In this document: piece by piece, positions 10,301 to 18,281 of the stretch | How positions within the stretch are numbered: position 1 is the first letter of the stretch | Layout of the letters: each line of letters begins with the position of its first letter | Source of the DNA: Vibrio tritonius | Lineage (GTDB): Bacteria > Pseudomonadota > Gammaproteobacteria > Enterobacterales > Vibrionaceae | DNA: 64,000 nt | Direction: 5' to 3' | Assembly (NCBI RefSeq): GCF_001547935.1 | Contig: NZ_AP014635.1 | Span: 992,001 to 1,056,000 of the forward strand | Program-made: the position numbers and the translations under genes | Notes under the pieces: model-generated | Databases searched by the model: none | The model's input: only the letters and a program-made list of their open reading frames with translations | What the model was told of the DNA's origin: nothing

Positions 10301-10430
10301 TAGAGCACTCATCGGTAATGGCGATGGAGTGATAACGTAAGAAATCAGCCTGCAAAGCCAACTCTTCTGCATGAGATGCGCCAGTTAAAAAGGAGAAATT
10401 GCTCTGACAAAACAGCTCTGCGTACGCCAT
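7359..10430 (-). CDS. imuC: Error-prone DNA polymerase ImuC/DnaE2
   Basis: This 1023-residue C-family polymerase is the shorter DnaE2 type, about 140 residues less than replicative DnaE. It opens with the PHP domain (YAELFCQSNFSFLTGASH). The polymerase core contains RGSAANSVVCYCL and the catalytic acidic block PDIDVDFEHERR, and a helix-hairpin-helix/OB region lies near the C terminus (VVGVVTGRQSPGTAGG...). With ImuA and ImuB it forms the SOS mutasome that replicates across damaged templates and causes induced mutations. It is the last gene of the imuA-imuB-imuC operon, 63 bp after imuB. Confidence 0.96.
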   Translation of the reverse strand: MAYAELFCQSNFSFLTGASHAEELALQADFLRYHSIAITDECSIAGVVRAYTAIKQHQLAIRLIVGSLFWLNNECQVVLLCPTRQAYAELCRIITNARRRSEKGHYQLSEWDLMSVKHCFILWVPQNKGQDLHWGQWLQQYHTGRLWIAVQRHLNADEHQYLDHCRQLASQLTLPITACGGVLMHNATRLPLQHILTAIKEGQPVQQVQSHLLTNTERALRSQTKLEKLFPNQWLAESIHIAEQCQFTLDSLRYEYPSELVPSGETAIGYLRHLVEQGKQLRFPTGVPAEIEQIIAKELDLIEELDYPFYFLTIHDMVMFAKRQAILYQGRGSAANSVVCYCLEITSVDPRQISVLFERFISKERNEPPDIDVDFEHERREEVIQYLYQKYGRERAAIAATVISYRFKSAVRDVGKALGIEESQLEFFIKNVNRRDKDQGWQAQVVELGLAAGSLKGEQFITLVNEIMGFPRHLSQHVGGFVISSGPLYELVAIENAAMPERTIIQWDKDDIESLGLLKVDVLALGMLTAIRKCFDLIAKHHQRQLSIADITRMQDDPNVYGMIQRADTVGVFQIESRAQMGMLPRLKPRCYYDLVIQIAIVRPGPIQGDMVHPFLKRRDGLEPITYPSSAVKQVLERTMGVPIFQEQVIKLAMVAAGFTGGEADQLRRAMASWKKNGQLAKFKDKLIDGMESRGYSHHFAQTLYDQICGFGEYGFPESHSASFAVLAYCSAWLKYYYPAEFYTALLNSLPMGFYSPSQLIQDAKRHGIRVESVCVNASEYDYTVITAQDAQGIRVGLRQVKGLSTQGAFTLLGDRPEQGFCHINQIKQIGLNRKDIEALASANAMAQLANNRYATRWELMDSVSDLPLFRDLQEPAVAHYATPSRADNLIEDYAALGLSLEHHPITLLESAGALGHFVRQRDLALQTHRSLVTVVGVVTGRQSPGTAGGVTFFTLEDDTGNINVVVWRATARAQKQPYLNAKILMVKGILEKEGEVCHVIAGRLIDMTSQLGSLQAKSRDFH

Positions 10431-10493
10431 GGGGACTCCTTTGAAAGAGGTGAAGGCTACTGTTTGTAGCTCTTAACGTTAACGGGTTGGAAA

Positions 10494-11903
10494 TTAGCTA
10501 AATAGCCCATGGATAAACCACTGCTGCTCTGGCGTGCGAAAAACCCATAACCAGCGCCCTTGCGCCGATTGAGCAATAAAATAGTCGCGGATGATCGCTT
10601 CACCATCCCACCAGCCTGTGGCGATCCGTTCAGGCCCATGGATTAAGGTGACCTGTTCAATGAGCGCTTCCGGCGTCGGATAAAGCCATGTCGGGCGCAG
10701 TTGCGCTTGTCGATGTGTTGCTGGTGGTGTGACAATTGGATCAACGTAGCTTGTCGCTTTTTCTGGGCGAGGATCATCACTGCGAGCCGGACGAAATACA
10801 TGTTCTGTCCCGAGTTTGGCTTGCAACAACCCTATCAATTCTAATGAGCTTTGCCGCCCTTTATTGCCTTGAAATAGGTCACGAGCTTCGCAAGAGGCAA
10901 TAGCAGAACGAACAACTTTAAGAGTTAAGGCCATCACAGGGTGCTCCAATTTTATCGACTCCATCGTTAAACGGCATAGCGTAAGCCAGCGATCAGTGTG
11001 GTAATCACCTTGGGCAGAGGTAAAGGTGAGTGTCTCTTGCTTTTTATCCCGTTGAATTAAGGTGAGCGCTAACTCATAAGCCACTTGGTTACGTAGGCGC
11101 AAAAACATCTCCAGCTGTTGCAGCAGTTGTGTTAATGGCTTTTCTAACCATTGGATATTGGTGATCTCATAGAGCAGGTCAAGGTGACCATGAAATTGCT
11201 CTTTTGGATGATAAAACGGTAAGGGATGATGAAATTGCCCAAGTAACCGTCCCACATAGTTAACCAAGTCGATATCAAAGCGTCGCGCAATCTCTTGCAT
11301 CGGCAGAGCAATCAGATCGCTTACTAAGCGAATCCCTACACGGCTTAGTTTCTCTTGATGTTGTAGGCTAAGTTCAGTTGCTGAAAGTGGGTAGGTGAGT
11401 AAGCGTGCGCGTAATGTTTCTCCATCTAAGGTCAGAATGTTTTCCGCTTGTTTAGCCAGGAGCATGGCGCTCAGTGGTGAAAACCCCGTCGCATAGCCAT
11501 AACGAAGCGGATGATGCGTTGGGTAATTAGCAAGATGTTGTTGCACTGCCTTCCAATAGTTTTCTAAACCCGAATAGAGAGTCAGCATATCGGTAACTTT
11601 GAGCAGTAACCCTTGCGGAGGAAATAACACAATGTCCGAGGTGACGAGGTAGAGCCATTGTGCCAAGTGCTCAAGCATGGCGGCTTCTTGCTTTGGTTCA
11701 TATGGCTGTACTTGTAATTGTGAGCAGAGCGAAGCGGCCGCATCAAGTCCCATGCCTAATTGAATCCCTTCTTCGATGGCCGCTGAACTTGCTTGAACGA
11801 TGTGGTGATCGCGCCCTTTAACCAATATTAAAGGGCGTTCATCTTCCGTAAAAATGGTATCCAATTGCAGCGATGGAAAATGCAGATACAACCAAGTTTG
11901 CAT
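10494..11903 (-). CDS. imuB: ImuB, Y-family polymerase-like mutasome protein
   Basis: This 469-residue protein starts with MQTWLYLHFPSLQLDTIF, the usual ImuB opening. It has a DinB/Y-family fold, but the catalytic carboxylates of active Y-family enzymes do not stand out, consistent with ImuB serving as an adaptor to the sliding clamp and to ImuC rather than as a polymerase. Its start is 3 bp from the end of imuA, so the two are translationally coupled. The C terminus (RWLWVFRTPEQQWFIHGLFS) is the conserved tail that contacts partner proteins in related systems. Confidence 0.94.
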   Translation of the reverse strand: MQTWLYLHFPSLQLDTIFTEDERPLILVKGRDHHIVQASSAAIEEGIQLGMGLDAAASLCSQLQVQPYEPKQEAAMLEHLAQWLYLVTSDIVLFPPQGLLLKVTDMLTLYSGLENYWKAVQQHLANYPTHHPLRYGYATGFSPLSAMLLAKQAENILTLDGETLRARLLTYPLSATELSLQHQEKLSRVGIRLVSDLIALPMQEIARRFDIDLVNYVGRLLGQFHHPLPFYHPKEQFHGHLDLLYEITNIQWLEKPLTQLLQQLEMFLRLRNQVAYELALTLIQRDKKQETLTFTSAQGDYHTDRWLTLCRLTMESIKLEHPVMALTLKVVRSAIASCEARDLFQGNKGRQSSLELIGLLQAKLGTEHVFRPARSDDPRPEKATSYVDPIVTPPATHRQAQLRPTWLYPTPEALIEQVTLIHGPERIATGWWDGEAIIRDYFIAQSAQGRWLWVFRTPEQQWFIHGLFS

Positions 11904-11906
11904 ACG

Positions 11907-12581
11907 TTATCCTTGCTTTTGTATCGGAAACGGAACCACAACTGGTGAGGTCAGTGGCTTGGTTAAACTGCTCCAGCGCTGACGAAAATTCACCACAAAT
12001 GGTTCACTCGACCAGCCACCACGCCGTTTGGCAATAGTGACTTGAATACCGTCACTGTTTGCTGCCAATTGTAGGCTCAGCGTAACTGGTAGAGAAAACA
12101 GATGTTGTTGCTGTGGACGAAAGAGAAAATGCAAACTTTCGCCCGTCTCACTGGCTACTTGTAGACGCCTCGCTTGATGCACTTCGAGTTCTTCTTGCCA
12201 CAATAACACTTGGCTACAGGCACCACTTTTCAAACACTGCTCTGCAGCCCACAGGGCTTCTTTAGCACTGCGTGGAGTCAGCACTAGCACTTGGCTAAGC
12301 ATCAGGCCGGCATGTTGGAGCGCTTCACTATGAACGTTTCCTGGCGGATTAATCAATACCGTGAGACGTTCATTGTGTTGCTGTAAATAAGGCAGCAGCA
12401 GCCGAAATTCACCGATACCAATAGGACTTTGAATTTCAACCACACCATGGGTAGGAAAACCACCGCATAAGTGTGTATCCAGTTCTGGATAACCTGTCGT
12501 TTGGTAATCGGATGTTGTTTTCGTCTCCGAACCTTGCCAGAGCCAATGTTTGTTTTTGAGCTGTTCTATCAATTCATACAT
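11907..12581 (-). CDS. imuA: ImuA, RecA/SulA-like mutasome component
   Basis: The protein is 224 residues from the ATG at 12581 (MYELIEQLKNKHWLWQG). It has a degenerate RecA-like fold (GGFPTHGVVEIQSPIGIGEFRLL in place of a Walker A loop). ImuA is needed for damage-induced mutagenesis with ImuB and ImuC. The open frame extends 16 codons further upstream, but those codons cover the LexA box at 12592-12607, so the shorter start is far more likely. It is the first gene of the operon. Confidence 0.9.
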   Translation of the reverse strand: MYELIEQLKNKHWLWQGSETKTTSDYQTTGYPELDTHLCGGFPTHGVVEIQSPIGIGEFRLLLPYLQQHNERLTVLINPPGNVHSEALQHAGLMLSQVLVLTPRSAKEALWAAEQCLKSGACSQVLLWQEELEVHQARRLQVASETGESLHFLFRPQQQHLFSLPVTLSLQLAANSDGIQVTIAKRRGGWSSEPFVVNFRQRWSSLTKPLTSPVVVPFPIQKQG

Positions 12582-12591
12582 AATAAAATAC

Positions 12592-12607
12592 CTGTATATA
12601 TGTACAG
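12592..12607 (-). promoter_or_regulatory. LexA (SOS) box of the imuABC operon
   Basis: CTGTATATATGTACAG is a perfect CTGT-N8-ACAG SOS box. It ends 11 bases upstream of the imuA start codon on the minus strand. This directly supports damage-inducible transcription of imuA-imuB-imuC. Confidence 0.93.
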
Positions 12608-12763
12608 TATATTTCTCTTGCGAGAACATTCAAGAAAAACTTGTGCGGATGAAATCTATTGGGACAAAATCGCACCAATTTAGGTTGAAGATGAGGGGCT
12701 GGAAAGGCGAAGTGGCAGTGACTTGCTGAGGTTTGAGAAGGTATTCGATGCTTGGTGATAAAC

Positions 12764-12797
12764 AAAAAAGCTGAACAGTCGCCTGCTCAGCTTTTTA
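12764..12797. terminator. Bidirectional terminator downstream of the GST gene
   Basis: A strong hairpin (aaaaagctga / tcagcttttt) has A and T runs on both sides. It can end the minus-strand GST transcript at 12839. Confidence 0.8.
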
Positions 12798-12838
12798 TTC
12801 AATGGTAATGACCAAATCAGTCTTTTGGGCGCTAAAGC

Positions 12839-13441
12839 TTAGATTAAACCTTCTGCTTTCAGAGCGGCTTGAACTGCTGGGCGCTGTGCTACGCGTGCTG
12901 AGAATGCAGCAAGTGTTGGCCATGGTGTTAAGTCGAATTTAACGATATTTGCCCAGTTAAGCACGGTAAATAGGTAAGCATCGGCAATCGAGAACTGGTT
13001 AGCAAATAGGTAATCGTTGTCACCAAGTTGTTCTACGATCCAACCAAGACGTTTAGTTAGAGTCGCTTCTGCTGCTTGACGTGCATCGGCTGATTGGGCT
13101 GGATTGAACATAGAACCCATAGGTTTGTGTAATTCAGTCGAGATGAACACCATCACACTTTGTAGTTGGTAGCGTTCTTCACCCGCAGCTGGAATCAAAC
13201 CTGCTTCTGGTTTTAGGTCTGCAAGGTATTGAGAAATCACTAAGCCTTCAGTCAGTAGATGGCCGTTGTCCAATTGCAGTGCAGGAACGTAACCTTTTGC
13301 GTTTAAAGCTAAAAAGTCGGCGCCTGATTGCGTTTTCTTGGCTTTGAGATCAACTTGATCAAGTTCATGAGATAGGCCCAGCTCTTCTAGAACGATGTGT
13401 GGTGCGAGAGAACAGGCACCTGGAGTAAAGTAGAGTTTCAT
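12839..13441 (-). CDS. Glutathione S-transferase family protein
   Basis: The 200-residue protein has the thioredoxin-like N-terminal domain (KLYFTPGACSLAPHIVLEELGL, with the catalytic-region Ser/Cys stretch of beta-class GSTs) and an all-helical C-terminal domain with the N-capping motif FSIADAYLFTVL. Cytosolic GSTs of this type conjugate glutathione to electrophiles or bind them; the substrate is not evident. It is monocistronic, with its own terminator at 12764-12797. Confidence 0.92.
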   Translation of the reverse strand: MKLYFTPGACSLAPHIVLEELGLSHELDQVDLKAKKTQSGADFLALNAKGYVPALQLDNGHLLTEGLVISQYLADLKPEAGLIPAAGEERYQLQSVMVFISTELHKPMGSMFNPAQSADARQAAEATLTKRLGWIVEQLGDNDYLFANQFSIADAYLFTVLNWANIVKFDLTPWPTLAAFSARVAQRPAVQAALKAEGLI

Positions 13442-13577
13442 GTTAGGAACTTCCTTGCCAAAAGGCGTTGATTAACTATTTGGGTATATCTATTTTGTAG
13501 AAGCTCTAGTCTAAACATGACGTTCAAACAAACAAGTACTTACTATTTGGTAAGTGCTTGTTTATTTGACGATAAGA

Positions 13578-14321
13578 TTAACGTTTGGGTTGGGCATCAA
13601 TGCATTGACCATGTACCGCGGCGCTTTCTGGAGCCATTAGATACACGTACAGAGGAATGATGTCTTCTGGGGTTTTTAGCGTGTTGGGATCTTCGGCTGG
13701 GAAGGCGCTCGCACGCATACCAGTACGGGTGCCGCCGGGGTTGATGGCATTAACACGAATCGGAGTATCGCTCAGTTCATCGGCGAGAACTTGCATCATT
13801 CCTTCTGTGGCAAATTTTGATATAGAGTAGGTTCCCCAGAATGCACGGCCAATATGGCCTACAGTTGAACTGGTAAACACCAAGCGCCCTGCTTGAGATT
13901 TACGTAGCAGAGGTAACAATGCCTGAGTCATCAAAAACTGTGCTTTGACATTCACTTGCATAACGGCATCGAATGTTGCTTCTTCAATTTGCTCTAAAGG
14001 GCACAGATCGCCAAGCAGGCCTGCGTTGTGCAAAATACCATCTAAGCGGCCAAACTGTTGCTCGATAGTGGCTGCCATATCAAGGTAGTTTTGCTTGGTT
14101 GCACCGAGCATATCGAGAGGAATAATAGCGGGCTGTGGGTAACCTGCTGCTTCAATGTCATCGTAGGTCTTTTCCAATTTTGCAACGGTTCGGCCAAGCA
14201 AAATGACAGTAGCGCCATGGGCTGCATAACTTAAGGCGGCTTGTTTACCGATGCCATCACCAGCGCCAGTCACTAGAATAACTTTATCATGCAGTGCAGT
14301 GGGAGATACGGAATAATCCAC
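13578..14321 (-). CDS. yciK: YciK-like short-chain dehydrogenase/reductase
   Basis: This protein of about 247 residues is a classical SDR. The cofactor loop is TGAGDGIGK, the NAG motif is present in HNAGLLGD, and the catalytic Tyr and Lys are in YSISK. It matches E. coli YciK in start and spacing. I chose the GTG at 14321, which has AAGGAG 6-7 bases upstream; the longer frame to 14366 adds a lysine/asparagine-rich stretch that the family lacks. YciK is an oxidoreductase of unclear substrate. It is divergent from sohB, an arrangement kept in E. coli. Confidence 0.9.
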   Translation of the reverse strand: MDYSVSPTALHDKVILVTGAGDGIGKQAALSYAAHGATVILLGRTVAKLEKTYDDIEAAGYPQPAIIPLDMLGATKQNYLDMAATIEQQFGRLDGILHNAGLLGDLCPLEQIEEATFDAVMQVNVKAQFLMTQALLPLLRKSQAGRLVFTSSTVGHIGRAFWGTYSISKFATEGMMQVLADELSDTPIRVNAINPGGTRTGMRASAFPAEDPNTLKTPEDIIPLYVYLMAPESAAVHGQCIDAQPKR

Positions 14322-14409
14322 GAGCGACTCCTTGTTGTTAGAATTTCGTTTCAGTCTTGGTGACAAGATGGTTACAATACACTAATTCGCATGAAAGAGG
14401 ATAAGAACA

Positions 14410-15471
14410 TTGGAATTTTTGATGGACTATGGTCTGTTTCTGGCCAAGATTGCAACCATTGTAGTTGCTATCGTCGTATTGTTAGTCGTTATCAAATCCG
14501 TCGGTGGTAAACATCACAGTGCGAAAGGGGAGTTGGAAGTCACTAACTTGACCGAAAAGCACAAAGAGACGGTTGAGCATTTAGAACATTATTTGCACGA
14601 CGATGCTTTTTTGAAAGCGCGTTATAAAGCGGAGAAAAAAAGCGAAAAAGAGAAACACAAAGCCCGTGAAAAGGATGTTAAAAAATCAGCAAAAGCCGGT
14701 GATTTAAGTTCTAATCGTGATCCTCATCTTTTTGTGCTGGATTTCAATGGTAGCATTGATGCAAAAGAAGTTGCCGCTTTGCGCGAAGAGATCACCGGTG
14801 TTTTGGCGGTGGCTAAAGAAGGTGATGAAGTCTTACTGCGTCTAGAATCTGGTGGTGGTATGGTGCATGGCTATGGCTTAGCGGCATCTCAACTGGATCG
14901 CATTAAAAATGCAGGACTGAAGCTCACTATCTCTGTTGATAAAATCGCAGCGAGTGGCGGTTATATGATGGCTTGTATTGGTGATCAAATTGTATCTGCG
15001 CCATTTGCGATTGTTGGTTCTATTGGGGTAGTGGCTCAGTTGCCTAACTTCAATAAGCTTCTTAAAAAACATGACATTGAGTATGAGCAACTCACCGCGG
15101 GTGAATACAAACGTACGCTAACCATGTTTGGCGAAAACACCGATAAAGCTCGTGATAAGTTCAAGCAAGAGCTGGAAGAAACCCATGTGTTGTTCAAAGA
15201 TTTTATCCGTGAACATCGTCCTGAACTGGAACTAGAAAAAGTAGCAACCGGTGAGCACTGGTTTGGTACTCAAGCTCTTGAACTGGGGCTGGTGGATGCG
15301 ATTAAAACGTCTGATGACTTAGTGGTTGAAGCGTGCAAAGAGAAAACCGTGTTAGCTATCCACTATGTGCAGAAGAAAAAGCTGACGGACAAAATCGCTG
15401 GTGTTGCCGGCGAAGCCGCAGACAGTGTATTTATGAAGTTACTCAACCGCGGCCAACGTCCTATTGTATAA
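14410..15471 (+). CDS. sohB: Protease SohB (S49 family)
   Basis: This 353-residue inner-membrane serine protease has an N-terminal transmembrane helix (LAKIATIVVAIVVLLVVI), a charged linker of Lys/Glu repeats, and a signal-peptide-peptidase-like catalytic domain with LRLESGGGMVHGYG, IAASGGYMMAC and APFAIVGSIGVVAQLPN. The conserved Ser and Lys of S49 peptidases fit these blocks. The reading frame begins with TTG at 14410; alignment to E. coli SohB (MELLSEYGLFLAKI) supports this unusual start codon over the ATG 12 bases later. It is divergent from yciK. Confidence 0.93.
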   Translation: MEFLMDYGLFLAKIATIVVAIVVLLVVIKSVGGKHHSAKGELEVTNLTEKHKETVEHLEHYLHDDAFLKARYKAEKKSEKEKHKAREKDVKKSAKAGDLSSNRDPHLFVLDFNGSIDAKEVAALREEITGVLAVAKEGDEVLLRLESGGGMVHGYGLAASQLDRIKNAGLKLTISVDKIAASGGYMMACIGDQIVSAPFAIVGSIGVVAQLPNFNKLLKKHDIEYEQLTAGEYKRTLTMFGENTDKARDKFKQELEETHVLFKDFIREHRPELELEKVATGEHWFGTQALELGLVDAIKTSDDLVVEACKEKTVLAIHYVQKKKLTDKIAGVAGEAADSVFMKLLNRGQRPIV

Positions 15472-15497
15472 AACGGTTTGATTTGAACAGTGATAAA

Positions 15498-15520
15498 AGC
15501 TCTGCAATGCAGAGCTTTTT
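15498..15520 (+). terminator. Terminator after sohB
   Basis: The stem agctctgc/gcagagct is followed by TTTT. It ends sohB transcription before the REP cluster. Confidence 0.8.
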
Positions 15521-15530
15521 GTTTCCTTCT

Positions 15531-15664
15531 CTTACAAGGACAGGCACTTCAACAATACCTAATAAACGCTATCTTTTACGGGGACAGACATCTTAATTTC
15601 TCTTATGAGGACAGACACTTTAATACAGATGTCTTAATCATGTTTACAGGGACAGGCACGCTAA
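15531..15664 (+). repeat. REP-like repeat cluster A (four units, plus orientation)
   Basis: Four units of about 22 bases share the core GGGGACAGRCACNYTAA or close variants. They lie at 15531-15552, 15575-15597, 15601-15623 and 15640-15663. They are non-coding and sit directly upstream of the RAYT gene. The same core appears in reverse orientation at 18171-18271 and 18338-18356, and forward at 31627-31811. RAYT transposases are known to act on such REP sequences. Confidence 0.85.
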
Positions 15665-15782
15665 TGTTGGCGTTTGTTAAGCCGTAAATTTTTGAACTGA
15701 CTCGCAGTAAGTCTTTGTTCTCCTTCAATCTCCATATTTTTCGTGTCACAACAGCAGCAGTTTCTTTATCTGGATGTTGATG

Positions 15783-16742
15783 ATGACTATAGCTCGCCGC
15801 CACCAAGTTGATACCACGATCACGCCTTATTACCACTGTGTTTCTCGTTGTGTTCGCCGCTCGTTTCTATGTGGTGTCGATGCAGTGTCAGGTAGAAACT
15901 TTGAGCACCGTCGGGAGTGGGTGGAAAAACGGATACTCTATTTAGCAGAAATTTATTGTATTGATATCTGCGCTTATGCAGTGATGAGTAACCACTACCA
16001 TTTAGTCGTGCATATCAATGAAGCCAAAGCGGCTGAGCTTTCCGGTTTTGAAGTTATTGAGCGTTGGGGCAAGCACCATCATTTACACCCGCTTGCTCAG
16101 CGTTATCTTAACGGAGAGATTACAACGAAGAGCGAAAACGTGGCTGCCAACAAATTAATTGAAGAGTGGCGTAAAAGACTCGCGTCTCTGAGCTGGATGA
16201 TGAAAGAGCTTAATATGGCGATTGCCAAACAAGCCAATACTGAGGACGAATGCACGGGACATTTCTGGGAGGGACGCTTTAAATCACAAGCGCTTTTAGA
16301 TGAAAAAGCATTACTAGCTGCGATGACTTATGTAGATCTCAATCCAGTAAGAGCCAATGCCGCGCCGACACCAGAAGAGTCGGAACATACTTCACTTAAG
16401 CTGCGTTTATCTGCTCTGGAAAATCAACAGCCTACACCGTCTTCCTTGTTTCCATTCGTTGGTGGCGAGCGAATGGATAGCAAGGACGGTATTCCGTTTC
16501 GGTTAATGGATTACATCGAGTGGGTTGATTGGGTAGGGAAACATCATTATTCAGAGGGTCGTTACTCAGTGGACCAAACACTCCCGCCGTTATTAGCGCG
16601 TTTGTCGGATAATCAACGAGAGTTTTTAGATCTTTGTACCTGTATTGAACAGCGGCGATGTCTGTGGATTGGGCCTAAAGATCAATTACTTCAGGCCAAA
16701 CAGCAACTGAATAAACAACGTATTCATGGTGTAGTGTGCTGA
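15783..16742 (+). CDS. REP-associated tyrosine transposase (RAYT, Y1/IS200-like)
   Basis: This protein of about 319 residues opens with MTIARRHQVD and YYHCVSRCVRRSFLCG, the standard opening of the Vibrio/Shewanella members. It contains the HUH metal motif in YAVMSNHYHLVVH and the GHFWEGRFKSQ block. A tyrosine nucleophile should lie in the following helical segment. RAYTs are single-copy domesticated Y1 transposases that nick REP hairpins and are thought to spread them. Frames also start at 15774 and 15780; 15783 best fits the family. It is surrounded by REP clusters and followed by a convergent esterase gene. Confidence 0.9.
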   Translation: MTIARRHQVDTTITPYYHCVSRCVRRSFLCGVDAVSGRNFEHRREWVEKRILYLAEIYCIDICAYAVMSNHYHLVVHINEAKAAELSGFEVIERWGKHHHLHPLAQRYLNGEITTKSENVAANKLIEEWRKRLASLSWMMKELNMAIAKQANTEDECTGHFWEGRFKSQALLDEKALLAAMTYVDLNPVRANAAPTPEESEHTSLKLRLSALENQQPTPSSLFPFVGGERMDSKDGIPFRLMDYIEWVDWVGKHHYSEGRYSVDQTLPPLLARLSDNQREFLDLCTCIEQRRCLWIGPKDQLLQAKQQLNKQRIHGVVC

Positions 16743-16749
16743 GCTTGTG

Positions 16750-18057
16750 CTATTCAGATAGAACGTAATGTAACCCTTGCATTAATCCACCACGCCAGCA
16801 CAGGCGTTCATGCCCGCCATCATAGGTACTAAAGAGGGTTTTGACTTGACCATGAGCGCTTAAAGCATCGGCGACTTGCTGATTTAATTCCACCATCCGT
16901 TTTTCCCTTAATCCTACATCGAGGTACGACTTAATGGTGACCTCTTTAGGTAGTTCATTTTGAATAAAATCAACGAACTTAGCGTCTAAAGTTGGTAGAA
17001 CCTCATCCTTTGATTGCTGACGAATTTGCTCGCGATGAGGCCACCAAAAGGATCCCGATGAACTGACCACGCAGCCAAAGCGCTCTGGCCAGTGAAGAGC
17101 GGCATACATCGACGTTAAACCGCCATAACTTTGCCCGGCAACTACAGTTTTGAGTGGATTGCGAGAAACTTGATAAAGGGCCTCTATTTGGGGGAGCAAC
17201 TCTTGTTGAATCGCTTGCCAATAGATGGGATTACAGGTGAGGTCCTCACCGCGATGGCGACGATTGATCGCATCGATCATCACATAGACCGCCTCAGGTA
17301 GATAACCGCTTTGGGTATTGTCATCTAGGGCAGAGAATACTGGCATTTGCTTGGCCCAAAAATCCCCATCTTGCATGATAATAATAGGCAAGTCAGTTGC
17401 TTGTGAAGATGATGTGCTATAGCACCAAACTTGACGAGATTTGTTCATTAATGCTGATTGCCAAGTAAACTCAACCACTTCTGCTTGCGCAAAAGCTTCG
17501 CCCCCTGTTTGGTCAAAACGCTCCCACCCTGGCTGATAAGGCGCTTCTGGCATCGCATATTGCGAGTATTCTTGACCCCATAGGCAGTTTGGTAGGTTAC
17601 GCTTTTGTAATGGATCAACGGTTGCATAGTTGGCCATTGTGCTCATAAGCCATTGCCTATGCTGCTGTTTTTGTTCTTGCATCGTTCCGTGATAGTGGGG
17701 TTGAATCCCATCTTCAGGAACAGGTACAAACGCATATGCTCCGCGCCAAGCATTCGGTAGGCGGCAACAAAAATAGTAGAGGTCAGAATCTTGATACTGA
17801 GTGAATTTGTCTGGGGTGAAACTGTGATGGTCTGTAATGCCGTGAATATCCAAATAGACGGCTGCAACCGGATAGGATGCTGTGTTTCTCCAAATAAAAC
17901 AGGCGTCTGCGTAGCCGCTGTCTGTTGGTAGCAACAAAGGTGTGCCGATGTATTCCAATTCATCCCACCATTCTTGAGAGCCTACAGAGAGAGTATTCAG
18001 CTTGGAGTTATGCTCAAGAAATGAATGAAGATCAGCTGAAGATGTATTAAGTTGCAT
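16750..18057 (-). CDS. Enterochelin-esterase-like alpha/beta hydrolase
   Basis: The 435-residue protein resembles Fes-type siderophore esterases. An N-terminal carbohydrate-binding-like domain (with FIWRN and YYFCCRLPNAWRG) is followed by an esterase domain with IIIMQDGDFW, the nucleophile elbow GQSYGG and a C-terminal catalytic His in DGGHERLCW. No signal peptide is seen, so it is cytoplasmic. By family it would release iron from imported catechol siderophores. A Fur-box-like palindrome upstream (18124-18142) supports iron regulation. No siderophore synthesis or transport genes are nearby in this window. It sits between inverted REP clusters. Confidence 0.8.
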   Translation of the reverse strand: MQLNTSSADLHSFLEHNSKLNTLSVGSQEWWDELEYIGTPLLLPTDSGYADACFIWRNTASYPVAAVYLDIHGITDHHSFTPDKFTQYQDSDLYYFCCRLPNAWRGAYAFVPVPEDGIQPHYHGTMQEQKQQHRQWLMSTMANYATVDPLQKRNLPNCLWGQEYSQYAMPEAPYQPGWERFDQTGGEAFAQAEVVEFTWQSALMNKSRQVWCYSTSSSQATDLPIIIMQDGDFWAKQMPVFSALDDNTQSGYLPEAVYVMIDAINRRHRGEDLTCNPIYWQAIQQELLPQIEALYQVSRNPLKTVVAGQSYGGLTSMYAALHWPERFGCVVSSSGSFWWPHREQIRQQSKDEVLPTLDAKFVDFIQNELPKEVTIKSYLDVGLREKRMVELNQQVADALSAHGQVKTLFSTYDGGHERLCWRGGLMQGLHYVLSE

Positions 18058-18123
18058 GCGCCATCCTTACCAGACTAATGAAATACGCCCCGCAAAGAGT
18101 AATCAATTCAACTAAATAAGGCT

Positions 18124-18142
18124 AGAAATAATAACTATTATC
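18124..18142 (-). promoter_or_regulatory. Candidate Fur box of the esterase gene
   Basis: On the minus strand the sequence reads GATAATAGTTATTATTTCT; its core ATAATA-GT-TATTAT is a perfect inverted repeat. It lies about 67 bases upstream of the esterase start. The match to the Fur consensus is partial (about 12 of 19 positions), but the target gene is of the iron-acquisition type. Confidence 0.5.
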
Positions 18143-18170
18143 AACAATATTAATGTGTTGGATACACTGC

Positions 18171-18271
18171 TTACGATGTCTGTCCTCGTGCTTATGGTGT
18201 CTGTCCTCGTAAAATAAAGATGCCTGGCCTCATAAAATACAAGGCTTTTAGCGTGCCTGTCCCTGTAAGAG
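18171..18271 (-). repeat. REP-like repeat cluster B (about four units, inverted)
   Basis: Units with the core GTGCCTGTCCC or TGTCTGTCCTCGTAA are the reverse complement of cluster A. They flank the RAYT-esterase pair on the other side, giving an inverted arrangement. They lie in the spacer between the esterase and rrtA. Confidence 0.83.
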
Positions 18272-18281
18272 ATTCGATAGT

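Noticed and set aside
12582..12765. Open frames at 12471-12765 on both strands near imuA
   Set aside because: They cover the LexA box and promoter of imuA and lack ribosome sites and homology.
15531..15664. CRISPR-like array from repeated short units
   Set aside because: Units are degenerate, unevenly spaced, with unlike spacers and no cas genes; they match the REP family of the adjacent RAYT.
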